Notes: generated by a model not told the origin, from the letters alone. A DNA stretch of 64,000 nucleotides from Acanthococcus lagerstroemiae (GCA_031841125.1 JAJSSI010000016.1:186001-250000); one strand, 5' to 3'. Shown: positions 1 through 12,020, numbered from the stretch's first letter. Numbers and translations are program-made.

Positions 1-532
1 TCCACAAATTACTTTACTTCGATCAACAAATTAAGAGGTTCACAAATTCGAGAATTAGACTTCTGGAATTGGACCCACGAAAGATTCCAATTGCAAAAAT
101 TAACAGAGGTCATCAAAAATATTCTTCAAGGCCGAAAAATCGAGAATTAGATTTTCAGTGTTAGGGTGGGGAGCACCTTCCGTTTTTCAGTTACATGTTT
201 AAAACTGCTGAAATGAGCTATTCCTTTGCAATGTATTATGGTTTCGTACACAAACATTTATTTTCTGAATGAGGCCTCGCTTCCACAAGATGGCTATTTA
301 CATCTGAAAGTTCTTTGGTACACTGTGGGCCCCCTAATTTCGTCTCAGTGCGCACATCTTTCTGTTGTACTGTATTACAAAGCACATACATGTGTTTCTT
401 TACGGTCTACTCAATGAAAGTGGACCTATCACCTTGAGCCTCTTCCTTTACGGCAAACATACCCTCTGGACCCACATAAGATATTAATTAAAAAATAAAC
501 AGTCACCAAAAAAGACATCATAGGTGTAGTCA

Positions 533-533
<1 letters not shown>
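1..533. other. Unassigned AT-rich flank
   Basis: I see no coding signature, tRNA-like box or repeat here. The short open frames lack any recognisable motif and are best treated as chance. Confidence 0.5.
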
Positions 534-607
<74 letters not shown>

Positions 608-674
608 TAACAATAACAATAACAATAATAACAATAATGACAATAATAATAATAATAATAATCAATCAATCAAA
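534..674. repeat. (AAT)n microsatellite with AAC/GAC interruptions
   Basis: A nearly pure AAT run is followed by AAC-AAT steps and a single GAC interruption, and ends in three ATCA units. Read on the minus strand it lies just past the 3' region of the LINE at 1.0-3.6 kb and could be that element's simple-sequence tail. The interrupted part is identical over about 34 bases to a tract at 3617-3650. Poly-Ile and poly-Tyr frames across it are artefacts of the repeat. Confidence 0.9.
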
Positions 675-1044
675 GGATATATTTGCAAAATTACAATTTT
701 CAAATATCAAACATACTCCTAATGGGCCACATGGCCCGAAATGGAGGATCTATCATTACTATTACTACTATCGCCGGTGCCTGCATCCACTGTTGTTCGT
801 TATTTATTGACGTTAGAGTTCGTTTTAAAAGTGTTCATGTAAGTTAAGTGTTTTGTTAGTTTATTGGTTTTAGTATACGTAGAGTTTCATGTGAGACAAT
901 GAGTGATAGCGGCCTTGAACGAGGGGGGCACCGACGAAGATATGCCCCTATTGGACTCACACAATCAAAAATCATTTAATTGCAATCAGCAGGCAATGTG
1001 GGAATTTATTCCTTATTTAACATAGTGTATGTGTTTATAAATTT
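675..1044 (-). other. Probable 3' UTR of the minus-strand LINE
   Basis: This stretch lies between the stop of the LINE reverse-transcriptase frame and the simple-sequence tract. It contains a small palindrome, GGGCCACATGGCCC, at 724-737 that could fold as a 3' stem, as LINE 3' UTRs often do. No coding potential is seen. The piece around 900-960 could be a foreign insertion, but I cannot identify it. Confidence 0.4.
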
Positions 1045-3600
1045 TTAACTATAGATGGTGTTTATATATTTTTTGTATTCGGATATTTTTAGTAGGCGCC
1101 TAGCAGCAGGCACTAGTTTGTTGAAGAGTTCGTATCCTTTATATCTTGCCTGGAGTCTGGAATGCGATTTTCGCCATGCTGGAAAAGCTGACGTTGGCCC
1201 GGCTCCTGAACGAGTTCTTGTTATAGTATTATAAATTCTGAATAAAAACTTGTTTTTGAATACAAACATTAACATTCGTTTCTTATAGAGATTTTTGAAG
1301 GACGAGACTGAAAGTCTGTCGTATAAGATTTTTTCGCTTTCTGTACGGCTAGTATTTAAAATACACCTTGCTAGTTTGTTTTGAAGCACTTTCAGGGGTT
1401 GTATATGGCATGATCCTCCCCAGTGTATGATGCCATAGCTTAAGACCGATTCGTATAGGGCGAGATAGATCCTTCGTAAGTGGTTTATTTTAAAGTGATT
1501 TCTTAGATGGAAGAAAAGGTAATTCAATTTCCTGAGTTTCCCCTGTAGCTGGATGGAGTGGTCATGCAGGTCAGCTTTTCGTCTATGGTGAGCCCCAGGT
1601 ATGTTATCGTTTTGGTTTGATTTAATTTCTCACAATTGCATGGTAACGGAGAACTGTGGTTGTGGAGGGTTAAGTTTAAGTCACTTGACCACGAGGGTGT
1701 TTTGTAGCCAAATACAACATAGGTAGTTTTATTGTGGTTTAAGCTCAAACGGTTGGCACGGAACCATGTGGTTAATAGTCGTTGATCGTGGAAGAATGCT
1801 TCATTAATTTGGTTGTGGTTTTCGCTACTATAGAGTAATGACAGGTCGTCAGCAAAGGCAAGAGTCTCGACCCGTAATGGTAATTCGAAAATGTCATTTA
1901 GGTAAATATTGAATAACACTGGACCGAGAACACTACCCTGCGGCACGCCACTGCATACACTTAGGATTGCGTCCTTACGTCGTTGAGCTCCACACATTGC
2001 TGCCTGTTATTCAAATAAGATTTGAACCAGCTGAATAGAGGTCCCGCAATTCCAGCCTTTTCTAGTTTGTAGGCAAGGATTTGATGATCAACTGTGTCAA
2101 ATGCTTTCTCGAGGTCCAGATAAATTCCCACTGTTGCATTATTTTTTTCCAAACTGTCGGTCACAGAAGTTATATGGGAGAAGAGAGCCAGATCAGTAGA
2201 TTTAGTTTTCATGAAACCATACTGTTTTGGGGAGAAAAAATTTATGTGATTTAAAAAATTTACGAGTTTTTCTTTCACCACTGATTCAAAAATTTTGGAA
2301 AAAGTAGAGAGAAGAGATATAGGTCTATAATTTTGAACCTGTGTCTTGTCTCCTTTTTTGTAAATGGGTATAATCTTCGCCATCTTGAGGGGCTCTGGAA
2401 ATTCCCCAGCTTGTTAAAAAGAGGAGGTAAAATCTGGGTAAATAAATCAATATTGTTTTTAACAGTTACTGTAGCTGTTTCGTCTATGCCTTTAGAGAAT
2501 TTCTTTCGCAGGGTCTGAATTGCTTTTTTGACATCAGGGTTTGTTATTTTAAAGTTGCATAGGTGGTCCTTCCAATGGGTATCTATACCATTTTCCAGGT
2601 TGCAATTGAATTTAGCCTGATCTAATTGGTACTTCTGTAGTATTTTATCAGGAATTTCGTGAAAGTATTTGTTAAAAGCATCAGCTATATCCTGATCATT
2701 CTTTCCAGCCAGCAACTCCCTGCCATCAACTACTACTTTGTGTATACTGGACCTATTGTTAGCGCCACTGATATCGTTTACTATTTGCCAGTACTTTTTC
2801 GGGTTGTCCATGTTATTTTCAAGTAGGTTATTATAGAAATGAATTTTAGCTTTTCTAACAGCCTGCTTGATTCTTTTAGAGATGTCCTTAAATTGGGTCT
2901 TTAGAGCCGCATCATTTGGGTTAGCCTTCACGTTAAGGTAGATTTCCGTTTTTTGTCTGCTAAGATTGTGTATTTCCCTTGTTGCCCAAGGTTTCCTGAG
3001 TTTCGTGTAACCACTTTGGTAAGATGTACCGGTTGTGGTTGCTTTTTCCTGTAGGTCTTTTAGGATAGAGGTTAATTTTGAAAAGGACTTGGTCGGGGTG
3101 TCTTCCAGTTTGAATCCATCCCAATCATAATTGCTTATAAGAGTATCCAACCTTCGATAGTTAATAAATTTTGCTTCCGCAACGGATTGTGATTCGATAT
3201 GAAGTCAGATCTGCCCCGGGATGTTACTTTAAGCAGAATTATAGCGTGGTCTGTTAGGCCTCTGTCTTCCACTTGGGTTTCAGCGTTAAATCTATTTCTA
3301 CTCCTGATCATGACATGATCTATACAGGTTGAGATTCTGCTAGGTAAATTTTGAACAGATGTAAAGCCAGAAGAAAATAGTAGGTTTAGATAATCCTTGG
3401 AGGCATGTTGGTCGTACAGGTCTATATTTATATCACCCAGGAGAATAGTTTCTCCGTTGGCCCTAAGAGAATTTTCCAATTCTTTTAGAAAAGTAGATTT
3501 GGACGAGCTGCAGTCTCTGTACATTAATATGATATCTAGTCTATTTTCCTGGTGTGTTTGATGTAAGAGACCGCCGCTTTCCAAACCTATAGACACTTTT
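1045..3600 (-). pseudogene. Degenerate CR1/Jockey-like LINE ORF2 (endonuclease-reverse transcriptase)
   Basis: In life this protein nicks target DNA and primes reverse transcription of its own RNA. Domains run down the minus strand. Positions 3596-3135 hold the end of the APE-type endonuclease, with GDINID, CIDHVMIR and the terminal TDHAII. Positions 3150-2275 hold the linker and the start of the reverse transcriptase. Positions 2383-1524 hold the core, with PIYKKGD, NYRPISLL, LDLEKAFDTVDH, GVPQGSVLGPVLF and the catalytic FADD. Positions 1527-1045 hold the thumb and C-terminus (SVLSYGIIHWGG). The frame changes near 3150, 2397, 1975 and 1577; the shifts at 2397 and 1577 look like single-base indels. 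The N-terminal half of the endonuclease is missing, so the copy is 5' truncated at about 3605. Motif spacing suits the CR1/Jockey group; clade assignment needs a tree. Confidence 0.9.
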
Positions 3601-3616
3601 AACGCATTGCACGTGT

Positions 3617-3650
3617 AATAACAATAATGACAATAATAATAATAATAATG
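3617..3650. repeat. AAT-rich tract identical to part of the 534-674 microsatellite
   Basis: The tract separates the 5'-truncated end of one LINE from the 3' end of an RTE fragment. It matches the interrupted part of the tract at about 605-645 exactly, including the lone GAC. It may be the RTE tail, or a microsatellite into which both LINEs inserted. Confidence 0.75.
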
Positions 3651-3654
3651 TAAC

Positions 3655-4740
3655 CTTGGATAGGTGGGCCATGCCAGTTATCCTGCCCATTTGAGGACAT
3701 AGGTTTCCACCATCTCTCTCCATATGTCACGGTCTCTCGCCAGTCTTATCCATCTTCTCCCCAGCTCCTTGAAGTCGTCTCTCCAGCGTAGCATCGGTCG
3801 TCCCCTTGCACGTTTATGGCCATATGGGGTCCAGTCGGTTGCAGTCTTATGCCATTTGAAATTCTTTTCCCTCATCAGGTGCCTCGCATATTTCAATTTT
3901 AATTTTCTGATTATGTAGCCAATATCCTTTACATTAATTCTTTCTTTGATGTCCAGAAGCTTAATTTTGTCTTTTAATTTGATTTTTAGGATGTTCCTAA
4001 ACATTGAATTTTGCATAACTTTTAACTTCTTTAAATGTCTTCTAGCTATTGGCCACATCTGGGCCCCATGTGTTGCCACTGGGAGCACACAGGTACTTAC
4101 GATTCTTGCTTTTGTTTTAATTTTCATGTTGCTTTTAAAAATATGTTTTTGTGCCCAACATGCTTTCCATGAGTTATTTATACAAATTTTAATTTCCTTA
4201 TTACTTATGTTTTTGAAAGATACACTTTGTCCTAAGTACTTGTATTCATCGACCATCTCTAGTTCTGCTGCGCTGGATCAAAGGTATTTGTCCCTTTTCC
4301 CATCTTTCGTCATAATTTTGGATTTCCCCAGGTTGATCGATAATCCTACATTAGCCCCTTGTTGTGCCAAATCTTCTATCATTATATTTATTTCTTTACT
4401 GTTTTTACCTATTAATACGATGTCATCGGCAAATCTGAGATTATTAATCTGCACGCCATCTATCTTCAGCCCGTAACTATCCCAGCCCAATTTTCTGAAA
4501 AGATCCTCCACAGTACAGCATTAAAGATGTTTGGTGACACTGGATCTCCCTGTTTGACTCCCCTACCCACCTTAAATATATCCCCCTTTTTTGTCCAGTG
4601 AAATATATGCTACCGAGTTTTGGTATAAATTTTCTAATAATATTTTCGGGAACTCCTTGCGATGCTAGAGCATTCCAGGCGCTATGGTGACTGATAAATG
4701 GAATCAAAGGCCTTATTAAAATTGATGAATGCCAAAACGG
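3655..4740 (-). pseudogene. RTE-type LINE, 3' half of the reverse transcriptase
   Basis: Read down the minus strand: NKAFDSI (4740-4700), a damaged GV-QGDPVSPN region (4600-4540), FRKLGWDSYGLKIDGV with LRFADDIVLI (4511-4278), then the RTE thumb with YKYLGQSVSF and the hallmark C-terminus GRPMLRWRDDF...WIRLARDRDIW (4256-3678). The order and the terminal GRP-x-x-RW-x-DD motif are characteristic of RTE elements in insects. Endonuclease and palm N-terminus are absent, so the copy is 5' truncated near 4740. Two frame changes (about 4490 and 4265) make it non-functional. It abuts the truncated LINE at 1.0-3.6 kb on the same strand. Confidence 0.88.
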
Positions 4741-5781
4741 TATAATGAAGCAGAATTCCTAATTTTAAACAACACATTTTTTGTGAGCAGTGAAGTACCT
4801 AGAAGGGACTGGTTCGGAGCGACATTATTTTTCATCTTTGTGTTATGTAGAACATCGAGGTTCGAGAACGAACGCAACGTAAAACACGACTTCTTCCCTC
4901 GAGCTGGAGGAGTCGTTCATGCACATGCGCATATAGAGCGTCTATGAAACTTACGATTTTATAATATAGTAAAGATAAAGATAAGATAAGATAAGCTGCC
5001 GTTTCCCTAACTTCCTTTGTCGTTTTGATTAAACTTCTGGCATTTTACACTGTAACGTTGTGCCTGATGCGTCGTGGTAGTCCTGGAATTTCGATCAAAC
5101 TAGTCTGGCATAAAGAAGGTCCTCCTCCATTGTTTTGGTAGAGCGTTGAACGTAATATACTATACGTTTGACAGCATTATTTGCCAAACTGTCTTAGCGA
5201 AAATTGCTCTCCCTACGCTGTATTTATTACGACTGTAATCTGCGCATTGTGCTGCCTTCGTAGGGTAGAAATTGCCAAACTGTTCTGTAATTATTACAAC
5301 TGTGAATTACGCATTGTGCTGCGTTCGTAGCATAGAAATTGCTAGACTGTTCTGTAATTTTTCTCAAATATATATAGTAGACTTTTAGTGAAGTCATTAA
5401 ATTCTCGAGGGGAGATTTCACTTCTTTTGGGGTACTTTTATATACACAATAAAATTGATCCAATTTATGCAAAAATTATTATATTATGAAACAATAATTC
5501 ATAATTTTAAAAAAATTATTAAAAAACAAAAAACAGATAACAAGTGGGTACTTATACTTACAACCGTTTTGGAACGTATCTTTGATTATGAAAACATACT
5601 AGTACATTGTAATTTATCGTACACCCATGTAAATCTTGGAAAAATTAATATAATATTATAAAACAGCAATTCTTAATCTCAAAATAATTTTAAAAACAGA
5701 TAACATGTAAGTACTTATGCTTATAACCGCTTCGGAACATAGCTTTGATTATTAAGAAATACATTATAACTTATCGTACAC
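4741..5781. other. Non-coding stretch with a tandem duplication and short GATAA repeats
   Basis: Apart from the duplication at 5222-5357 and a short AAGATAAG run at 4975-4996, nothing is recognised. The open frames here are short and lack motifs. Confidence 0.5.
5222..5357. repeat. Imperfect tandem duplication of about 68 bp
   Basis: Two adjacent units share the blocks GCGCATTGTGCTGC/ACGCATTGTGCTGC, TTCGTAG and CTGTTCTGTAAT in the same order, with scattered substitutions. A weaker partial third unit may precede it near 5190-5221. The divergence implies an old duplication. No gene spans it. Confidence 0.75.
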
Positions 5782-6739
5782 TCATATTAAATTTTTCCCT
5801 TTTCCAGAAAACGCTTCATACGCATCATAGTGATCATTATAAGAATATTTCAGTAATTTACATACAAAAATCATATTGTCCATTTTTTGAAGTATGTCTT
5901 CTACTAACAGTAAGTCCATATGACTATCCGTGGGTCCAAGTAAGACAGTTTTATTCACGGTGATTTCATTCCCCAAGAACTTGATTCGTTTGAATGATTG
6001 AACTTTTTCCACTACATTATTTATTAATTTCCGCTCTACATATACATTCGGAGATCCTAATAGTTCAAAAATAGGGTAGTCTGCATCATTTTTCAATAAT
6101 CTGCGTGCAAGTATGAGTTGATTTTTGTGGGCGATGGTTTTACAAATGTTTAAACGTGATGTTGTGGCATTGGCTATTATTTTGCACAGATGATGTCGAC
6201 TCTCGAAACGCATACTTGAGAGTTTCCCCAGAGGTCCCATCGCGCGCATTATGCTAGGGTAGTGAATGAGATAGTGATGCTTTGGTCTGAAATGTAACCC
6301 TAATTTTTCTTTAGTACTTAGATATTCGGCAATTAAAATTCCGAGATAATCTGGAAGTTCGATTTGGAAATGAGTAGAAAAAACTATATCAGTTATTTTT
6401 CGGAGTAGAAGTATGCTCTGCCAATATTCCTCATTTTTTGGTACAAAATCCCCGATCATTAATGTAATATTATTCAAGAAACACAACATTTCAGACGATG
6501 ATAATGAAATTTTTCTATTACCTAGTTGGGCCTCCGTGAAACTTGGGTGGTTTTGACCGCCTGTCGTTTGAATCAAAAGGATGACCATTCACACGTTGAT
6601 TTAGTTGTTCCAGAGTAAAATATTTTTTCACAAAAATGTAATGATGCAAAATGTAACTCAAATCATATTTTGCAACCTCCTCTAATATGCATCTGCGACG
6701 CAAATATAAAATAAAGAACAACGCTTCCCTCACAAACAT
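5782..6739 (-). pseudogene. CACTA/EnSpm-like transposase, C-terminal part
   Basis: A 268-codon frame (6588-5782) and an upstream fragment (6739-6518) together carry FTLEQLNQRVNGHPF, IGDFVPKNEEYW, RPKHHYLIHYPSIMRAMGPL and MRFESRHH. This series is typical of the C-terminal domain of large animal transposases that I associate with CACTA/EnSpm-like elements (K-x-H-x-L-x-HYP ... GPL ... MRFE-x-x-H). The frame changes at about 6550, and the catalytic N-terminal part survives only as the separate fragment at 7155-7442. A LINE-like 3' end (6835-7045) sits between the two pieces. Family assignment is from motif memory. Confidence 0.7.
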
Positions 6740-6834
6740 AACCGATATGTCCAGAGACGAGTTTTACAATTTTGTAGACTATCTCCACCAAATTCAAAGT
6801 CAAAAAGATCAGAAAATACAAGCTAACCGAAAAA

Positions 6835-7045
6835 CCGTTTGATTGATTTATTTATGTAAGTATGTACACCGTAGTATTAATCTCAATAGGCTAAGCATAT
6901 AGTATAATCATGTAAATTTATACATCATGTAGATTCCGAGACGATACCCACTGAAAACCACCAGGGAAAGTGCGGCATCGTCTCGTAATGTTGTAATGTT
7001 GTAATAAATGCTTTTTAATAAAAAAAAATAAAAAATAAAAAAAAT
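6835..7045 (+). mobile_element. Non-LTR element 3' end with poly(A)-like tail
   Basis: The segment contains a possible stem, CGAGACGAT (6938-6946) with ATCGTCTCG (6977-6985). This is followed by TGTAATG repeats, AATAAATGC and an A-rich tail (7015-7045). A stem-loop plus short tandem repeats plus poly(A) is how many LINE and SINE 3' ends look. It interrupts the CACTA-like transposase remnants on both sides. No protein remains. Confidence 0.45.
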
Positions 7046-7154
7046 ATGCATGCATCGCATCTACGCATGGGGCCTCTATAATATGAAATTTGTTGACTGA
7101 ATTGATGACCCTCGCATTCTTTAAGCCAGTCTTACTAACGTCATTTAACTTCAG

Positions 7155-7442
7155 TCAGTGTTCGTAATTTTCTCGAGTTCTTAAATTACAGTATTTTTCG
7201 TGAAAAAGTTTATCCAAATCCGATTTCTGCACCAAACAGAAGCGACAAAGAAAATTCGCAACAAAACTTTCACTAAAACTCATAATTGAATGCATGCCCA
7301 AGTTATCACCAACAATAACTGCTACTTTGAAATATGCTTTCACAATTCCGTGTTTAATAGTATGAATCACTATTCCTGTTGATTCTAAGAAGTTGAGCTC
7401 CTCCACCAATTTCATGAATATGAGAAAAGGTCGATGAAGCAC
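7155..7442 (-). pseudogene. CACTA/EnSpm-like transposase, central fragment
   Basis: The 95-codon frame reads LVEELNFLESTGIVI, then VIVGDNLGMHSIMSF-ES with downstream CRFC and LRTRENYEH. GDNLGxHS followed by a CxFC pair is diagnostic of the central region of the same transposase type as 5782-6739. It lies upstream on the same strand, so both are probably one element split by deletion and the 6835-7045 insertion. The fragment has no start of its own and is not expected to be expressed. Confidence 0.65.
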
Positions 7443-7870
7443 TCGTCACCAATCCCACCGTCTCTGGCAAAGAGTTTGTCTGAAAATTACAAAACCATCA
7501 ATATCCTTCCACATAATCTATCCAAACTTCAACGAAATTCAAAATGTACCACGATGAAGACGAACGTACCATGAGCCAATACAAACTATTGGTCTCGCTA
7601 TCGTGCATCATTTTAGATTTTAAATAATATTAAATCGAGATTTTAACTTCCAAATAATGCTCAGGTTTATACTTGAATCGGTGATTGCTAAAGTGAACTC
7701 ATTCCACTGTTACTAGTTTTGAGAAAATTAAAAAAACTGTCGAAGTAGGTCCACTGGTGAGTTACAAGGCGGGTAACCTTCAAATTAGGTTGCTTACAAT
7801 CCAATTTATAATACCCATTCGGGAAATGACGTCATTCGCCCTTTTACGTCACGCTCCAGGGGTGAGAAAA
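7443..7870. other. Unassigned spacer
   Basis: No coding motif is seen. A palindrome centred on TGACGTCA occurs near 7828-7835 inside an AAATGACGTCATT context, close to the start of the next element's repeat motif. Confidence 0.4.
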
Positions 7871-10205
7871 TCTGGAATGAAGCCCTTTTTGCAAAGAACG
7901 AGTTTATTTGAAGAAGATTACAACAAATTTAAGAACAGGGTGGTAAGATTCTGTTGTAAAAGTACCAAAATTGTGGTGGAACATACTGATACAAAGTGCG
8001 GAGGTTGGCAACTTTTGTCTCCTGCAACGGTAGGGGTGATGTGTAAGCCTTCTGAGTTGGCATTGGGATTGGATACTGTGAACCAGGTTGTGCCAGTTTG
8101 AATGTCGACTGCGTCAAGCCACCAATAAATTCCTTTGTTACCATCTGCCCTTTCAGTACTGACAAAGTTCGGAATTTGTGACATTTTTGGATCGCAAACG
8201 ACTCTTTTTCACATCTGCGCGCATGTTTTGTCTTCTCTAACACTGCAGTTTCATAGTAGTAAGTTGGCCATCACGACTGATAATCAAGATTATTGTTCAA
8301 CCAGATGGAAACAACTTCGTATTGTTTTTTGGAAATCCGCTGCGAGCAATGAGTCTTATAATCTGTCTCTTTGTGTGAATGCGGCCAACGCGTTTCATGA
8401 GTCTTTTCACAAGCCCGAAATCTCTGTCACAGGCGTTGAAACTGTGACCCCGAATGGGGAAGTAGTATATCTCCTCCTGAAACATTCCATTATCTGTAAG
8501 CGCCATCGTGAATCGTAGCAGGCAGTTGTTCTTATTTTGACCTCCACAGTTATCACTGTAAAGGTGCAGAGTTGTGTACGGTTGATCACGTCTCAATTCC
8601 ATTTCCTGTGAAATAGCATCCATAAAAAAACTGCAGACTTCATTCGGACTTTTCCTGCCCTCTTGTTCATGGTACATGTACATGCGCGCCTTATTTGTAC
8701 GTATGTTATGTATACAGACCACCAACACCGTTAATTAGCGTAAATAAAATGCTTCTTGAACGGGGATTTTCGGTAACAGAATATTCATCATGTAGTCAAA
8801 GACCAAAGAGAGAACTGAGTCATCCTTCTCATCCATATCATTCTGCATCGCGCGATAAAATTTTTTTCCACGACGGATATGGACGGCCCTCTCACCCTCG
8901 ATTACTCGTTTAGCGCTTGCATTTAAAAATTTATTGTTGAGTTTGGTAGCAAATGATTGACAATCTCCACAAACGTCAACTTTTGGTTGACCAAAGGAAA
9001 GCCTATAATCGTGGTTGAAAATGTCCAGGTATTTTTCGTAGGTCACCTTTTCTTTGGGGTATTTTGTCGTGATGAGGCCGTGCATAATCTTAACGTTCAA
9101 AAAAGGATAAATTTTGATAATGACTCTGTTCTTTTGGAAAGCTTTCAATATGCTCTTTTACTTTCTGCTTTGTCGCCTCCAATATAGTATTCAATGAACC
9201 ATGTTTCCCTCGCATATCCTGCGGAGACTTATTTTCCACAGCCAGCTTCGTGAGTCGCTTAACTCGTTTATCTGTAATACCATACAGCAAGATGAACGCT
9301 TTCTTACACACAACCTGTGTTTCTGTTTCAACGCAAACGTTGTAAATAAAATGAGCGGAATTTCGTGCGCAAGTGCGATTCTCTTTCACAAGACGTCTCC
9401 GGGTTACTGGTTGAACGGTGATAAGATCTTGCAAAAAATATCTTGTTTGTGTTTGGTACGCAGTGAGTATAATCGATCCCACATATCACGCAACTGCACA
9501 TTGTCAAAGTGGTCAAAACATTTTTTCTTACACCTGCAAAATTAGTTTTCTGCTAGTAATCATTGTTCCATATGATCAGAGAAGTTAACAAAACCTAACT
9601 TACTGGCACGGTGGCCCTTGTTGTTTTACTGGAATTGCCGTGCCTGCCCAATTCGTGTATGCCAAACCAGATACTCGTGCTCTCTTGATTTTATTCCGCT
9701 TATACTTGTTGTTATGTCGTTTGCATTTTTTCCCCGGTTGTTCTTCCATCGTCTCCTTTGATTTCACATAAACTTTTTGGCTACTAAACTCAGAATCTAC
9801 CTATTGAACACGGAAAGAACTTAGAAGACACCGCGATACTGGTCAACAGCAGGTGATAACGATGGCATTAATATTCCACGGAACAGAAATAGAACAAAGA
9901 ACCGCACACAAATGCGATCAAACTGCGCTAGTCCCAGATACCAACATGATCATGGTTCAGGAATGAGTACCTTTCAGCTCGCAATGGATCCTTTTTTTTT
10001 TTTTGTTGTTGTTTTGGAAGAAGGACTTCATTCCAGAATGAGTTCCTTTTTGCAATAACCATGATCTTCAGGTTGCAATTTCAGTACTTTTTTGACTCGG
10101 GAATGAATTCTTTCTGGTCTCAACTGATCTGGCGACCCTTCTCTAGTATGCAACCATGTATAACTCATATACCTCAAAAATGTGGAATGAGGCCCTTTTT
10201 GAAAT
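7871..10205 (-). mobile_element. DUF7869-type transposable element with clustered end motifs
   Basis: The boundaries are set by an element-specific motif close to GGAATGAGNCCCTTTTTG. It occurs once left of the coding region (7874-7895) and repeatedly right of it (9960-9978, 10035-10058, about 10099-10116, 10184-10204), with an inverted copy at about 10023-10034. The enclosed minus-strand coding region is one degenerate transposase-like gene. I found no clean terminal inverted repeat or target-site duplication, so the true ends may lie slightly outside. Confidence 0.55.
7929..9545 (-). pseudogene. DUF7869-like transposase-type protein, broken
   Basis: The conserved series is complete but lies in several frames. 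N-terminal Cys-rich CRCKKKCF (about 9536) is followed by a helical stretch with KHKQDIF. Then come VCKKAFILLYGITDKRV, MRGKHGS and SFPKEQSHY (9482-9090), PKVDVCGDCQSF and a helical region (9148-8735), YSDNCGGQNKNN with FPIRGHSFNACDRDFG (8728-8297), and a basic tail with FAIQKCHKFR (8243-7929). SDNCGGQNKN and RGHSFxxCDRDFG are the family hallmarks and probably carry the acidic catalytic residues. Damage: frame changes near 9420 and 9110, an in-frame TAA at 8735-8737, and a break near 8300. An adjacent MADF gene (10.7-11.15 kb) may or may not belong to it. Confidence 0.75.
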
Positions 10206-10729
10206 GGCCGATTCACTTTATACTCACCACAAACCATTGTACAACAATAGTAACCCACGTGGACGTGAATATCGGCAAAATCTTGGATTCTGAACGATCA
10301 GCTGGTGTAAGCCGTGCACTGCTCATACGTGTTGGCAAGATAGAGGATCACAAAAATGCACAAAACAAAAAACGCATATGAACCAGGCGTGAATTCCGCG
10401 CGAATCGATAAATATACGAGCGCACAAATCAATAGAGAATATCAATCATAAAAAATTTACTGGAAATGTGTTATTCTCGCGAATATTTGTAATACGCACT
10501 CATATAAATTCTAACTGAAAAAATAACTACCGCTCCTGTTGAAGGATAAATACGTTATTGATCTTGATTTTTCGTGTATCAATTCAAATGTACCCATGTC
10601 CGTATCTGTGGTATTTTCTACTGCATTTCCCATCTTCAACAAACATTTATATTAATTTTATATGTACTTCCAAAAATGAGGATGTAATATAATTCGGTGC
10701 ATTTTGATTAATAGTGCAATAATACGTAC
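10206..10729. other. Spacer, possible last exon of the MADF gene
   Basis: A minus-strand stretch at about 10600-10540 is open and reads MGNAVENTTDTDMGTFELI; it follows an AG and could be a 3' exon of the MADF gene. Otherwise no feature is recognised. Confidence 0.3.
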
Positions 10730-11153
10730 ATTACCAAGTAAGTTGTCTTCAATATGCTGCGTTACCAGTATTGCAGGAAATAAAAATGATAGAGCATTGT
10801 AAAATTCCCACTTACTCCTTAATATTTCATAAGCCCCCATACCTGACCGTTCCCTCTTCTTAATTTTGCTTCGTTCGCCTATGAATTTAAAAAAACGTGA
10901 TTACTTGAAAGAAACTGCACATATTCAACATAGCAAGTACCAAAATTTTAGAATTGCTTACCACTATACTGGGCTCGTAAGCTATGTATCTTTTTTTTAT
11001 GTCTTCAGTAGGCTTCTTTAGGTACTCGGAGATTTTCAATATTGCCCCTACTCGGGCAACTTCATTGTGGTATAACTTACAACCTGTGTCGTACAGACAC
11101 GGGTATAATTGCATTTGTTCAATGAGAACTTTTATCTCTTCTTTATCCCACAT
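10730..11153 (-). CDS. MADF-domain protein, two exons
   Basis: MADF domains are Myb-related DNA-binding modules. In insects they occur in host regulators and in the second protein of Harbinger-type transposons. Exon 1 (11153-10962, 64 codons) begins MWDKEEIKVLIEQ and continues YPCLYDTGCKLYHNEVAR and KPTEDIKKRY, the first two MADF helices. It ends at a good donor (GTGGTAAGC). An acceptor at 10860-10859 joins in frame to RERSGMGAYEIL, then SKWEFYNALSFLFPAIL (10858-10730), completing the domain (W-x-FY-x-x-L-x-FL). A donor GTACGT follows, so more coding lies downstream. Start chosen: the Met directly before the domain. No stop or frameshift lies inside the two exons, so it could be functional; no adjacent intact transposase is seen. 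Confidence 0.7.
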
Positions 11154-12020
11154 TTTTATAGAATGCCTATATGGGGAAATGAAAAATGTAAAATAAGAAT
11201 TCAAAACAAAAACTATAATGAATATATGAGGATGTTTCGAGCAGGAGCTCCGCACATCAATTTTGTCTTGGCAAGTTTGCGTTCAAACACTTTTGAAACA
11301 AAATAACTACTACACGTAGTAATAGAGTAAGTTATTGTAAAAGTTGGTAATTCTGAAAAAGATTCAGCGTACATTGATCTACTAAATTCCTTTTCTTTGC
11401 TGACGATTAAATCAAGATATTGACATGAAAAAATGAAAATAAAAACGTTCCTCGGAGCTCGCTTTTGCATCAATGAGGAATAGCAGCGCAAACTTTCAGT
11501 GCTACTTTAGTATGCGGTCTACTAATGTTACGAGTCTAATATGTAGTCTACCAATACAAAATATGCGGTATACCATACAAAAACTTATATTATCATTTAT
11601 AAAACCTTACGGAATCCTGGAACTTGTCGTCATGTTCGTCATGGAAGTCCCGGCGAGTACAACAGTGACTCTGACGGGTAGGAGCTCAGCGACGGTGAGC
11701 GACTGATATAATACGAGTATTATTCATATACTGTTTAATTGCAAAGTTAATTTTGACTTACTTCTACAATGAGAAATTGTGATTATAAATTACAAATTTA
11801 TTACAAGATATATATTCAGTAATCACTTTGTCGAGTTTTGCGATCACGCTCTGATAGCCATCTACTAGCGAGTAGCAATTATCCATTCTGTTTGGATAGT
11901 TGCTAGCGACAAGATTTTCTCTATCATACAAGTTTAGACGAAGCAATAAATTTCTTGCACACTAGCACTAGTCTAGCGGCTATTTTTGACTTGCGTGACA
12001 GTTTACACTTTAAAAAACGG
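11154..12020. other. Unassigned intergenic region
   Basis: I see no coding motif. Several CTAGC-containing words (11830-11990) foreshadow the inverted repeat at 12021-12053 and may belong to the same small element. Confidence 0.4.

Noticed and set aside
429..669. Long Ile- or Tyr-rich minus-strand open frames
   Set aside because: They are translations of the AAT microsatellite in different frames, not genes.
8135..8518. 127-codon plus-strand ORF
   Set aside because: It is the antisense shadow of the conserved DUF7869-type coding region on the minus strand.
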